DNA of 27,904 nt. Source: CP2-2F sp034436235. Its GTDB lineage: Bacteria; Chloroflexota; Anaerolineae; Aggregatilineales; UBA2796. Made by a program: the position numbers and the translations under genes. The notes beneath the pieces were generated by a model. The model was not told where the DNA came from. It was given only the letters and a program-made list of their open reading frames with translations, and made no database searches. Positions 6,808 through 14,850 of this stretch are shown in pieces. The stretch spans positions 1 to 27,904 of the forward strand of contig DAOTWB010000134.1 in NCBI GenBank assembly GCA_034436235.1, given 5' to 3'. The first letter of the stretch is position 1; each line of letters opens with the position of its first letter.

Positions 6808-8769
6808 TCAAGCAGGGCTGGCTGCCGTTCCCATGCGCGGCGGCAGATCGTCGCGTTGCGCAGCAGGCTTCTCGGCAGGCTTCTCAGCAGGCTTCGGCAG
6901 CATCTCAGGACGCTTGCGGCGACCAGACGCAGAAGTCTCGCCCATCAACTGCAGAAACTCGTCATGGTCAATGGTCTCGACTTCGATCAGGCGCTGCGCC
7001 ACGCGCTCCAGCTCTTCGCGATGCTCAGTGATCACGTTCAGCGCACGCTGATAGGCTTCATCCACGATCTTCTTGACTTCCTCGTCAATGATTTGAGCGA
7101 CTGCTTCGCTGTAATCGCGCTGCTCAGCGATCTCGCGCCCTAAGAAGACCATCTCTTCCTTCTGCCCGAAGATCATCGGACCGAGACGGTCGCTCATGCC
7201 AAAGCGCGTGACCATCGCACGTGCGTAGCGCGTCACTGTAGCCAAGTCGCTGCCGTTGCCGCCGCCGGCGCCAGTGGTCACCTCGCCGAAGACGACTGCC
7301 TCAGCGGCGCGTCCGCCGAGCGCCTGCGCAATGGCATCTTTGATGCGCGCGCGCGTCTCAGGGCCCATGTCGTCCTCAGGCACGCTCAGCACTGAGCCGC
7401 CGGACATGCCGCGCGGCACAATCGTGATCTTGCGCACAGGATCGCAGTTGGGCAGGAAGTGACCGACGATGGCGTGACCTGCCTCATGGTAGGCGATCAG
7501 GCGCTTCTGCTCATCGCTGATCACGCGGCTCTTGCGCTCAGGACCGAGGACAACGCGGTAGATCGCTTCCTCGCAATCGCGCATCGAGATGCTCTTCTTG
7601 TTCTTACGCGCCGCCAGAATCGCCGCTTCGTTCATCAAATTCTCAAGATCAGCGCCGACGAAGCCAGGCGTGGTGCGCGAGAGGACCGCCAAGTCCACAT
7701 CAGCGGCGAGCGGCTTGCCGCGCGTATGCACGCGCAAAATTGCCTCGCGCCCTTTCACGTCCGGTCGATCCAAGACCACGCGCCTATCGAAGCGTCCAGG
7801 TCGCAGCAGCGCAGGATCGAGGATATCAGGACGGTTAGTAGCAGCAATCACGATCACATTAGTATCTGTATCGAAGCCGTCCATCTCCACCAAAATTTGG
7901 TTGAGCGTCTGCTCGCGCTCGTCGTGGCTGCCGCCCAAGCCTGCGCCGCGATGCCGTCCGACGGCGTCAATCTCGTCAATGAAGATGATGCAAGGGCTAT
8001 GCCGCTTTGCCTGATCGAACAGATCGCGCACGCGAGAAGCGCCTACGCCGACGAACATCTCTACAAACTCTGAGCCGCTGATGCTAAAGAATGGCACGCC
8101 TGCCTCGCCTGCCACCGCCTTCGAGAGCAGAGTCTTGCCTGTGCCAGGGCTGCCGACCAGCAACACGCCCTTCGGAATGCGCGCGCCTAGCTGGACGAAT
8201 TTATCAGGCTCTTTGAGGAACTCGACGATCTCGCGCAGCTCTTCTTTCGCCTCATCGGCGCCTGCCACGTCGTCAAAAGTGACGGTTGGACGGTCGCCAG
8301 TGAACATGCGCGCGCGGCTCTTGCCGAACGAGATAGCTTGATTGTTCGAGCCTTGCGCTTGGCGCAGCATCAGGAAGAAGAAGCCTGCGATCAAGATAAT
8401 CGGCAGCAGCGAGAGCAAGACGCTGAAAAATGGCGTGATATCGTTCGGCTGCACATACTCAATTGGCAGCTGCGCCACAAGCTCGCGTGGCACGCCCAAG
8501 CTGATGAGTTGCTCAGGCAGCGGCATGGATGGATCTTTGCGCGAAATGGCAGGCGGACGATTGCTGCCCGCGTAAGTGACGCGTACTTCGTTCTGCGAGA
8601 CGGCAATGGCAGTGATGCGCGGCGTGCCGCTGATGATCTGCTGAGCCAACTCGCTCAGCTTCAGCTCGTTCGCATTCGAGCCGCCGCCGCGAACGCCTAG
8701 AAAAATTGCCACCAGCGCCACAGCGATCAAAATCCAGATGAACAAGTTACGGAAACGCGGATTATTCAC
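6808..8769 (-). CDS. ftsH: ATP-dependent zinc metalloprotease FtsH
   Basis: Membrane-anchored AAA+ protease that degrades misassembled membrane proteins and selected cytosolic regulators as a hexamer. In the 653-residue form there is a transmembrane helix near 9-25, an extracytoplasmic domain to about 113, and a second helix near 115-135. The AAA domain follows with Walker A GSPGTGKT (206-213), Walker B IIFIDEID (261-268) and the second-region-of-homology arginines in RPGRFDRR. The zinc site is HEAGH (428-432), with the third ligand Asp508 in NGSDLATVT. Walker A has Ser where most FtsH have Pro, a mild variant. A low-complexity tail rich in KPAEKPA ends the protein. The GTG at 8769 is preferred because the upstream in-frame TTG at 8787 lies inside the Shine-Dalgarno sequence (TTGGAGG). 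Confidence 0.95.
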   Translation of the reverse strand: MNNPRFRNLFIWILIAVALVAIFLGVRGGGSNANELKLSELAQQIISGTPRITAIAVSQNEVRVTYAGSNRPPAISRKDPSMPLPEQLISLGVPRELVAQLPIEYVQPNDITPFFSVLLSLLPIILIAGFFFLMLRQAQGSNNQAISFGKSRARMFTGDRPTVTFDDVAGADEAKEELREIVEFLKEPDKFVQLGARIPKGVLLVGSPGTGKTLLSKAVAGEAGVPFFSISGSEFVEMFVGVGASRVRDLFDQAKRHSPCIIFIDEIDAVGRHRGAGLGGSHDEREQTLNQILVEMDGFDTDTNVIVIAATNRPDILDPALLRPGRFDRRVVLDRPDVKGREAILRVHTRGKPLAADVDLAVLSRTTPGFVGADLENLMNEAAILAARKNKKSISMRDCEEAIYRVVLGPERKSRVISDEQKRLIAYHEAGHAIVGHFLPNCDPVRKITIVPRGMSGGSVLSVPEDDMGPETRARIKDAIAQALGGRAAEAVVFGEVTTGAGGGNGSDLATVTRYARAMVTRFGMSDRLGPMIFGQKEEMVFLGREIAEQRDYSEAVAQIIDEEVKKIVDEAYQRALNVITEHREELERVAQRLIEVETIDHDEFLQLMGETSASGRRKRPEMLPKPAEKPAEKPAAQRDDLPPRMGTAASPA

Positions 8770-8852
8770 AGCCCAAGAAGCCTCCAACTATGTGCGTGTT
8801 GGGCAGAAGTTTTCCTACACTCTCTCACGCAGCCTGCACGCACGCGGTCTGT

Positions 8853-8872
8853 GTACATATGTACTGATTATA
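8853..8872 (-). promoter_or_regulatory. ftsH promoter with palindromic operator candidate
   Basis: On the minus strand a perfect extended -10 box, TGATATAAT, occupies 8875-8867. No good -35 box lies 16-18 bp upstream, which is usual for extended -10 promoters. The predicted start site falls near 8860, inside the perfect 12-bp palindrome GTACATATGTAC (8853-8864). A symmetric site over the start point is the classical place for a repressor. The leader would be about 90 nt. Confidence 0.6.
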
Positions 8873-8899
8873 TCAACAAGCGACCAGAAAATACAGCCT

Positions 8900-8930
8900 T
8901 TGGCAAGGTCGCCGTCAATCTTGCTATGCT
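8900..8930 (+). promoter_or_regulatory. Weak promoter candidate for the lipoprotein gene
   Basis: TTGGCA (8900-8905) and TATGCT (8925-8930) lie upstream of the ATG at 8964 with a long 19-bp spacer. The same -10 sequence serves the secreted-protein gene at 243. It diverges from the ftsH promoter, so the palindrome at 8853-8864 could affect both. Confidence 0.35.
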
Positions 8931-8963
8931 TGGCAGGCGATGTTCGGCACTTGAGAGGAGATC

Positions 8964-9590
8964 ATGCATCGCTTTTTGAGCCGATGTGCAGCGCTGAGCG
9001 CGATTCTGGCAGGTTGTCTTGTGGCGGCGCGTGCGCTCGGCGCGCACCAAGCGCCGCTCTGGCACGCATGGCTCGTCCATGCCGATGGCACGCCTTGTGA
9101 GCGCGCTTGCCTGTTCGGCGTGACGCCTGATGGCGCGCTCAGCTTTGAAGCGGCGCACGAGCGCCTGTCCGCGCATCCGATCACACACGGCGCGACTGCC
9201 GTCAATCGCGGTCTGACCATGCATTGGCGGACGAGCAGGTTCGAGCTTTCCATCGGACGCGAGCAGAACTCAGAGCAATTGATGTGGATCAACTTGCAGA
9301 TCAGAGATCGCACATTGCGCGTGAGCGATCTGCTGGCTGCCCACGGCACGCCTGACTATGTCTCAGCGGTCGCCAACAGCATCGTGACCGACTTGATCTA
9401 CACTGAACACGGCTTGCAGGTCTCAGCGCTGCGCGAAGCATTGCCTGAAGGCGCGCCATTGCGCCTTTCGAACCGCGTGTACAACATCTATCTGGTCGCG
9501 CCTGAGCCGTTCGCAGCGCTCCTAGCGCGAGTCAGCAATTTGAGAGCGTGGCGCGGCTTGGTCTCAATCGCGCATTACCTGAAGCCATAG
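8964..9590 (+). CDS. Putative lipoprotein of unknown function
   Basis: A 208-residue protein that I do not recognise. Its N-terminus has Arg3 and Arg7, a hydrophobic stretch and a good lipobox Leu15-Ala-Gly-Cys18, so it is probably lipid-anchored on the outer face of the membrane. The mature part has a strand-rich first half with a paired Cys (CERAC). The segment LRVSDLLAAHGTPDYVSAV resembles the substrate-free G-x-P-D-Y loop found in many small Chloroflexota lipoproteins; this is a pattern from memory. A GAGAGGAG Shine-Dalgarno ends only three bases before the ATG. The gene is divergent from ftsH and separated from the transporter operon by 244 bp with promoters of its own, so it is probably a single-gene unit. 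Confidence 0.8.
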   Translation: MHRFLSRCAALSAILAGCLVAARALGAHQAPLWHAWLVHADGTPCERACLFGVTPDGALSFEAAHERLSAHPITHGATAVNRGLTMHWRTSRFELSIGREQNSEQLMWINLQIRDRTLRVSDLLAAHGTPDYVSAVANSIVTDLIYTEHGLQVSALREALPEGAPLRLSNRVYNIYLVAPEPFAALLARVSNLRAWRGLVSIAHYLKP

Positions 9591-9673
9591 CGCTTGGCAA
9601 ATTGCACAGCGCGTCTCTCTTGTACATTGCGGCGAGCGGTGCTAGGATAAGTGAAATTGACGAGCGCAAAAAC

Positions 9674-9786
9674 TTGCAAGCGCGCCTTTTTTGCAATACA
9701 ATGCCGCCACACTTTAACTGAAGCCGCTTTTTATGAAGGACACCACAACTGCTTGCATCTACCTTTGCAGCAAGCCAATATATAAT
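9674..9786 (+). promoter_or_regulatory. Promoter region of the opp operon (two or three candidates)
   Basis: The 244-bp gap after 9590 holds no gene. The best promoter is TTGCAA (9674-9679), 17 bp, TACAAT (9697-9702). A second -10 box, TATAAT at 9781-9786, is perfect but has no good -35. It is preceded by the inverted repeat GCTTGC/GCAAGC (9751-9756 and 9770-9775), which could be an operator over its -35 region. A third weaker pair is TTGTAC (9620-9625) and TAGGAT (9643-9648), 17 bp apart. The Shine-Dalgarno AAGGAG at 9821-9826 fixes the TTG start of oppD. Confidence 0.55.
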
Positions 9787-9834
9787 GTTTGTAGCCCAAA
9801 CCGTGTTCCGCTATTCAAGTAAGGAGACGCAACT

Positions 9835-10845
9835 TTGACCGTCTTGATGGAGGTCAAAGACCTCACAACCTATTTTCACACGCAAGAAGGCACTGTCTAC
9901 GCCGTCAACGGCATTTCCTACACCGTTGATGAAGGCGAGACGCTCGGCATCGTCGGCGAGAGCGGCAGCGGCAAAAGCGTGCAATCGCTCTCGATTCTCG
10001 GGCTGATCCCTAGCCCGCCCGGCAAGGTCGAGGCAGGCTCGGTCATCTTTCGCGGGCGCGATTTGCTCAAGCTCTCGCGAGAAGAGATGCGCGCCGTGCG
10101 CGGCGCTGAGATCGCCATGATCTTCCAAGACCCGATGACGTCGCTCAACCCTGTGCTGACCATCGGACGGCAGATCACAGAGGCGCTGCAGCTGCATTTG
10201 GCGATGGATAAGCAAGCGGCGCGCCGCCGCGCCATTGAGCTGCTGCAGATGGTCGGCATTCCTGGCGCCGAGCGCCGCATTGATGACTATCCGCACCAGT
10301 TCTCGGGCGGTATGCGCCAGCGCGCCATGATCGCCATGGCGCTCTCTTGCAATCCACAGCTGCTGATCGCCGATGAGCCGACCACTGCGCTCGATGTGAC
10401 CATTCAGGCGCAGATTATTGACCTTGTGCGCCGCCTGCGCGATGAGATCGGCATGGCGATGATCTGGATCACGCATGATCTAGGCGTGATCGCGGGCTTG
10501 GCGGATACCATTCAGGTCATGTATGCAGGCTTCATCGTAGAACGCGGACCTGTTGAGAAAATTTTCAGCGATACGCGCCATCCGTATACGCTCGGCTTGC
10601 GCAACTCGCTGCCGCGCGTGGATCAGCGCGGCGAGCGCCTGATTCCGATTGAAGGCGCGCCGCCCGATATGCGCAAAAAGCCGAAAGGCTGTCCGTTTGC
10701 GCCGCGCTGCATCTACAAGGCTGCTTATAAGCTGACCAAGTGCGAGGAAGAGAATCCGCCGCTGATGCCTGCCGAAGGCGCTGATCCAAATCACTTAGTG
10801 GCGTGCTGGGTAGACGTACGTAAGGGAGTGCCTGCCAATGACTGA
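9835..10845 (+). CDS. oppD: Peptide/nickel-type ABC transporter ATPase (OppD/DppD family)
   Basis: First of two ATPases that power a peptide- or nickel-type importer (336 residues). Walker A GESGSGKS is at 41-48, the Q-loop Gln98 in FQDP, the signature FSGGM at 156-160, Walker B LLIADE at 176-181, and the switch His214 in THD. The C-terminal oligopeptide-transporter domain holds Cys286, Cys292, Cys303 and Cys324 in the arrangement that binds a [4Fe-4S] cluster in some DppD structures. The start is TTG at 9835, eight bases after a strong AAGGAG; the ATG at 9847 is too far from it. It overlaps oppF by eight bases, so translation is coupled. The substrate is not readable; a peptide is the default expectation. 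Confidence 0.93.
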   Translation: MTVLMEVKDLTTYFHTQEGTVYAVNGISYTVDEGETLGIVGESGSGKSVQSLSILGLIPSPPGKVEAGSVIFRGRDLLKLSREEMRAVRGAEIAMIFQDPMTSLNPVLTIGRQITEALQLHLAMDKQAARRRAIELLQMVGIPGAERRIDDYPHQFSGGMRQRAMIAMALSCNPQLLIADEPTTALDVTIQAQIIDLVRRLRDEIGMAMIWITHDLGVIAGLADTIQVMYAGFIVERGPVEKIFSDTRHPYTLGLRNSLPRVDQRGERLIPIEGAPPDMRKKPKGCPFAPRCIYKAAYKLTKCEEENPPLMPAEGADPNHLVACWVDVRKGVPAND

Positions 10846-11863
10846 GCTGATGACGCAAACACCAACTGTCCAAAAAGATGCCAAAGGTCGTGAGGTGCTG
10901 CTGCGCGTGCGCGGCTTGAAGAAATACTTCCCGATCATGGCAGGTTTCATCTTGCAGCGCGAGGTCGGCTCGATCAAAGCCGTGGACGGCGTCAGTTTTG
11001 ACGTTTACAAAGGCGAGACGCTCGGCTTGGTGGGCGAATCGGGCTGCGGCAAGTCCACCACAGGGCGCACAGTGCTGCAGCTCTACCGTCCAACGGCAGG
11101 CTCGGTTGAGTTCGAAGGCGTTGACTTGGTCAGCCTGAAAGGCGAAGCGCTGCGCCGCATGCGCCGCCGTATGCAGATGATCTTCCAAGACCCTTACGCA
11201 TCGCTCAATCCGCGCATGTCGGTGGGACGCATCATCGCCGAGCCGCTCTTCGTACATGGCATCGGCACGCCTGCCGAGCGCGCTGAGCGCGTCCAGTACC
11301 TGCTGGAGAAAGTCGGCTTGAATCCGTACTTCGTGAATCGCTATCCGCATGAGTTCAGCGGCGGTCAGCGGCAGCGGATTGGCATCGCGCGCGCTTTGGC
11401 GCTCAATCCGAGCCTGATCGTAGCAGACGAGCCGATCTCCGCGCTAGACGTCTCAATCCAAGCGCAAGTGGTCAACCTGCTGCAAGACCTGCAGCAAGAG
11501 CTTGGCTTGACCTATCTGTTCATCGCGCACGACCTGAGCATGGTGCGCCACATCTGCGACCGCGTGGCAGTCATGTACTTGGGCAAGATCGTCGAGCTGG
11601 CGCCTTCGGATGAGCTGTACAACAATCCGCTGCATCCTTACACGCAGGCGTTGCTCTCAGCCGTGCCAGTGCCTGACCCTGCGCTTGAGAAGAAGCGCCA
11701 GCGCATCATCCTGAAAGGCGATGTGCCAAGCCCTGCCAATCCGCCTGTCGGTTGCAATTTCAACACGCGCTGCCCAGTGGCAGTTGAGAGCTGCTTCCGC
11801 GATGAGCCTGAGCTGAAGGAAGTCTCGCCCGGTCATTTTGTGGCGTGCCACTTGGTCAGCTGA
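10838..11863 (+). CDS. oppF: Peptide/nickel-type ABC transporter ATPase (OppF/DppF family)
   Basis: Second ATPase of the importer (341 residues). It has the N-terminal extension typical of OppF, with LKKYFPIMAGF before the core. Walker A GESGCGKST is at 66-74, Gln117 in FQDP, the signature FSGGQ at 173-177, Walker B LIVADE at 193-198, and His231 in AHD. The C-terminal domain has Cys306, Cys312, Cys319 and Cys337, again a possible [4Fe-4S] site as in OppD. It overlaps oppD and is followed by an 82-bp gap with a strong stem-loop before the permease genes, which separates the ATPase pair from the membrane subunits. Confidence 0.93.
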   Translation: MTELMTQTPTVQKDAKGREVLLRVRGLKKYFPIMAGFILQREVGSIKAVDGVSFDVYKGETLGLVGESGCGKSTTGRTVLQLYRPTAGSVEFEGVDLVSLKGEALRRMRRRMQMIFQDPYASLNPRMSVGRIIAEPLFVHGIGTPAERAERVQYLLEKVGLNPYFVNRYPHEFSGGQRQRIGIARALALNPSLIVADEPISALDVSIQAQVVNLLQDLQQELGLTYLFIAHDLSMVRHICDRVAVMYLGKIVELAPSDELYNNPLHPYTQALLSAVPVPDPALEKKRQRIILKGDVPSPANPPVGCNFNTRCPVAVESCFRDEPELKEVSPGHFVACHLVS

Positions 11864-11877
11864 GGCAGCTTCAAGCG

Positions 11878-11906
11878 CTTGGGCGGCTGCACGCTGACCG
11901 CCCAAG
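11878..11906 (+). terminator. Intra-operon stem-loop between oppF and oppC
   Basis: CTTGGGCGG (11878-11886) pairs with CCGCCCAAG (11898-11906) in a perfect 9-bp stem with an 11-nt loop, 14 bp after the oppF stop. No T-run follows (TCTCTCTCG), so full termination is unlikely. It probably tunes the ratio of ATPase to permease mRNA or protects a processed 3' end. Confidence 0.55.
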
Positions 11907-11945
11907 TCTCTCTCGACGGAAATGAGCTTTTAGGTAGGTTCAAGA

Positions 11946-12971
11946 ATGGCAGTCGCTTCTAAACCGCTCTCGCTCGGCAGGCAACGCGATGAGACCAAAA
12001 CGCGCACGCCGCTCAGCGACGCGTGGAGTCAGTTCCGTCGCAATCGCCTCGCCATAGTCGGCTTGAGCTTCATCATCTTCCTGATCTTTTTGGCGATCGG
12101 CGCTGACTTTTTGCAGAGCATCGGCTTTTTGGACGATCCGCTCTATCAGCACGAGGCGCCTGGCATGACCTTTGCGCCGCCCATGACCTGCACACAAGAC
12201 CCACGCCGCATGAATCCACAGTGGTGCTTTGTTTTCGGCACGGATGACCTGCGCCGCGACATGATGAGCCGCGCCATTTACGGCGCGCGAGTCTCGCTCT
12301 CGGTCGGCTTCGTCGGCGCGACCATCTCGATGCTGATCGGCATCAGTTACGGCATGATCGCAGGCTATTACGGCGGCGCCATTGATAACCTGATGATGCG
12401 CTTCATTGACTTTCTGTACGCCATTCCCGATCTAGCGCTGTTCATCTTGTTGCAAATTTTCTTCAAGGCGCTCGCCGCTGAGCGCGAGCGAGTCGGTCCG
12501 TTTGCGCAGGTGCTGGTGGATATAGACCGCAGCATGGGCGGCTTGTTCTTCCTGTTCATCGTGCTAGGCTTGCTCAGCTGGATCGGTATTGCGCGCCTTG
12601 CACGCGGACAGACGCTCTCGTACAAACAGAAAGAATTTGTCGAGGCGGCGCGCGCCATCGGCGCACGCGATCGGCGCATCATCTTCACGCACCTGCTGCC
12701 GAACATCCTCGGTCCGCTAGTTGTCGTCGGCGTGCAATCCATCTCAGGCTTCATCGTCGTGGAGATAGTGCTGAGCTACCTCGGCATCGGCGTCAATGCA
12801 CCAACGCCGAGCTGGGGCAGCATGATCGCCACAGCGCAGAACAATATCTTCGGCGCCTATCCACATCTGGTGCTGGTGCCGGCGGTGATGCTCGGCTTGA
12901 CTGTGCTTTCGTTCTACTTCCTTGCCGATGGACTGCGCGACGCGCTCGATCCGAGCCTACGTGGTAGCTGA
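11946..12971 (+). CDS. oppC: ABC transporter permease (OppC/DppC family)
   Basis: Inner-membrane subunit of the importer (341 residues, slightly longer than the usual 290-310). The N-terminal OppC_N-type helix is near 35-55, with WSQFRRNRLAIVG before it. About five more helices fall near 113-140, 150-173, 196-220, 254-280 and 305-327. The EAA coupling loop that contacts the ATPases reads FVEAARAIGARDRRIIFTHL (231-250), followed by LPN. An extracytoplasmic stretch between the first two helices (56-107) contains Cys82 and Cys94. Another short insertion (175-198) lies between helices 3 and 4. A Shine-Dalgarno-like AGGTAGG precedes the ATG. The lipoprotein gene begins three bases after the stop. 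Confidence 0.92.
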   Translation: MAVASKPLSLGRQRDETKTRTPLSDAWSQFRRNRLAIVGLSFIIFLIFLAIGADFLQSIGFLDDPLYQHEAPGMTFAPPMTCTQDPRRMNPQWCFVFGTDDLRRDMMSRAIYGARVSLSVGFVGATISMLIGISYGMIAGYYGGAIDNLMMRFIDFLYAIPDLALFILLQIFFKALAAERERVGPFAQVLVDIDRSMGGLFFLFIVLGLLSWIGIARLARGQTLSYKQKEFVEAARAIGARDRRIIFTHLLPNILGPLVVVGVQSISGFIVVEIVLSYLGIGVNAPTPSWGSMIATAQNNIFGAYPHLVLVPAVMLGLTVLSFYFLADGLRDALDPSLRGS

Positions 12972-12974
12972 GAG

Positions 12975-13613
12975 ATGATGACCGCACATCGCACACGCGC
13001 GCTACTGGCGTTCTGCGCTGCTTTTTTGATGCTGAGCATAGCGGCGCTCGCTTGCACTGCCAACGACACGCTCTTCATCCGCCTGACCGACACGCCGCCG
13101 CCGACCATCACGCCGACGCCGCTGCCGATCACCACCAAATTCAAGGTCGGCGATAGCGGCGTGGTAGTCGGACTCTCGGAATTTGCGGCGGTCTCGCTGC
13201 CTGCCAGCGCCGGACCGCTCGTGCCGGGCATTGGCGGCGCCACGTGCTTCCCGAACACGCGCGTGACCGTCTTGGATGTCTCGCGCAACATCAACGATCC
13301 GAACGACGAGATGATCTATTATCTTGTGCAGTGCAGCGGCAGAGGCTGGATCGCAGAATATCAATTCTCGCGCTTCAATCGCGGCGATAAAGCGATCATC
13401 AAAACTGAAGATGGCAGCGACGTCAAGCTCTATCGCCAATCGGACGTGAACTCAGCGCAGCTGGACGCGCCGTGTCCGAATGGCACGGAAGTGAACGTGA
13501 TCGGCTTGACCGCCAATCCGTTCAATCCGCGCGATCGGAACATTTACGTGCAGGTGCGCTGTGGTACGCTCAGCGGCTGGCTGCTCGAAGAGCAATTGGC
13601 GCCGCCGAGCTGA
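12975..13613 (+). CDS. Lipoprotein with two SH3-like Cys-paired repeats, inside the opp operon
   Basis: A 212-residue protein of no family I can name. It has a signal sequence ending in Ala-Leu-Ala-Cys27, an acceptable though not ideal lipobox. A Thr/Pro linker (TDTPPPTITPTPLP, about 38-51) follows, then two similar beta-rich units. Unit 1 has Cys91 and Cys120; unit 2 has Cys167 and Cys196, so both pairs are exactly 29 residues apart. Each unit shares the order C-x2-N/G-T-x-V, then N-x2-D/R-P/D, I-Y-Y/V-x-V-Q/R-C, then G-W. It lies three bases after oppC and 12 bases before oppB, so it belongs to the transporter operon. A role as an accessory extracytoplasmic subunit or substrate-delivery factor is inferred only. 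A second ATG at 12978 is an equal start. Confidence 0.85.
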   Translation: MMTAHRTRALLAFCAAFLMLSIAALACTANDTLFIRLTDTPPPTITPTPLPITTKFKVGDSGVVVGLSEFAAVSLPASAGPLVPGIGGATCFPNTRVTVLDVSRNINDPNDEMIYYLVQCSGRGWIAEYQFSRFNRGDKAIIKTEDGSDVKLYRQSDVNSAQLDAPCPNGTEVNVIGLTANPFNPRDRNIYVQVRCGTLSGWLLEEQLAPPS

Positions 13614-13625
13614 GAGGAGCTGGAG

Positions 13626-14849
13626 ATGACCAAGTACATCATCAGGCGCATCCTGATCGCGATTCCTGTGATGCTCGCCATCATTTTTTTCACGTTCTTG
13701 CTCATCCGCGCCGTGCCAGGCGGTCCGTTTGATTTCAGCGGCTCAAAAAGCACGCCGGAGTCGATTCGGCGTGCGCTAGAGCAGCGTTACGGTCTCGACC
13801 TGCCATTCCTGCTCAATTTGCCATTCGACACCATCGCGCCTGATCACGACCTGCCGCGCCGCGTGATCTATCCCGCCCTTGCCGATTGCGATGAGTTACG
13901 GCGCGGCGTGCCGCTGGAGCAAGCGCGCCCTGCCACCAATGTGGTGGATGAATACGAAGGCTGGCAGCTGCTGCGCATTGTCACTGAGCGCCGCGAGACG
14001 ACAATCACCATCGGCGGACGGCAAGTGCGCTGTTTGCAGGCTTCGCAAGTGCTTTACTCCGACTTGTTCCTCAGCCAATTCTTCGGCTATTTGAACAACG
14101 TGCTGCGGCTCGATTTCGGCTTATCGGTGGGACGCACGACGCTTGGGCAGCCTGTGAACGACCTGATCGCAGATCGGCTGCCTGTCTCAGTGCGGCTCGG
14201 CTTGCTGGCAGTCTTCATCGGCTTTGCGGTCGGCGTGCCGCTCGGCGTGCTGGCGGCGCTCTATCGCAACTCGCCGATTGATTATGGCGTGACCTTCTTC
14301 GCAGGCACCATCGCTGCCATTCCAACGCTGGTGCTAGGTCCGATCTTGATTATCGTGCTGATCGTGCAATGGCGCGTGCTGCCGCCTGTCGATCCGAGAG
14401 TCTGGAAGCAGCTGAGCATCTTCGACTGGAACTTCATCAGCGTCGCCATTTTGCCCGTCGGCGTGCTAGGCATCGGCATTTCGGCAGGTTTGGCGCGTCT
14501 GACGCGCGCCAGCGTGCTGCAGGTGCTGCGCGATGACTACATCCGCACAGCGCGCGCCAAAGGCTTGCGCGAGCGCATCGTGATTTACGTCCACGCTTTG
14601 AAGAATGCGCTGATTCCAGTGGCGACGGTCGTCGGACCGCTCTTAGCAGGCGTGTTGACAGGCTCGCTGATCATCGAGCGCCTGTTCGCTATCCCAGGGC
14701 TAGGCGATGTGTTCGTGACGAGCATCGCAGCGCGCGACTACACCATGTTGCTCGGCGTCACGATCCTGTACTCAGTCTTTTTGATCTTAGGCAACATTTT
14801 AGTGGATGTGATCTACACTTGGCTCGATCCGCGCATCCGCTTCGATTAG
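13626..14849 (+). CDS. oppB: ABC transporter permease (OppB/DppB family) with large extracytoplasmic insertion
   Basis: Second membrane subunit (407 residues; usual members have about 305-340). The first helix is near 9-30, with the family start KYIIRRIL. The usual helix-loop segment PESIRRALEQRYGLDLP follows. An insertion of roughly 80 residues (about 65-145) comes next, containing Cys88 and Cys136, before the familiar FLSQFFGYLNNVLRLDFGLS. The core has helices near 188-212, 221-248, 270-290, 327-350 and 374-395. The EAA loop is IRTARAKGLRERIVIYVHAL (306-325). A good AGGAG/GGAG Shine-Dalgarno precedes the ATG. It is the last gene of the operon and converges on the beta-propeller gene with one base between the stops. 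Confidence 0.92.
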   Translation: MTKYIIRRILIAIPVMLAIIFFTFLLIRAVPGGPFDFSGSKSTPESIRRALEQRYGLDLPFLLNLPFDTIAPDHDLPRRVIYPALADCDELRRGVPLEQARPATNVVDEYEGWQLLRIVTERRETTITIGGRQVRCLQASQVLYSDLFLSQFFGYLNNVLRLDFGLSVGRTTLGQPVNDLIADRLPVSVRLGLLAVFIGFAVGVPLGVLAALYRNSPIDYGVTFFAGTIAAIPTLVLGPILIIVLIVQWRVLPPVDPRVWKQLSIFDWNFISVAILPVGVLGIGISAGLARLTRASVLQVLRDDYIRTARAKGLRERIVIYVHALKNALIPVATVVGPLLAGVLTGSLIIERLFAIPGLGDVFVTSIAARDYTMLLGVTILYSVFLILGNILVDVIYTWLDPRIRFD

Positions 14850-14850
14850 C

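Noticed and set aside
7459..8073. Plus-strand open frame of 204 codons inside ftsH
   Set aside because: It lies antisense to the AAA and protease core of FtsH and shows no family pattern.
8769..8787. TTG at 8787 as the ftsH start
   Set aside because: The TTG is part of TTGGAGG, the Shine-Dalgarno sequence for the GTG at 8769.
9674..9696. TTGCAA...TTGCAA with a T-run as a terminator after the lipoprotein gene
   Set aside because: The arms are only 6 bp and the T-run sits inside the loop rather than after the stem; the first TTGCAA fits better as a -35 box.
10565..11350. Long minus-strand open frame (261 codons) opposite oppD/oppF
   Set aside because: It is antisense to two clear ABC ATPases whose motifs are intact, and its own translation is rich in Arg, His and Ala as expected for a GC-rich shadow frame.
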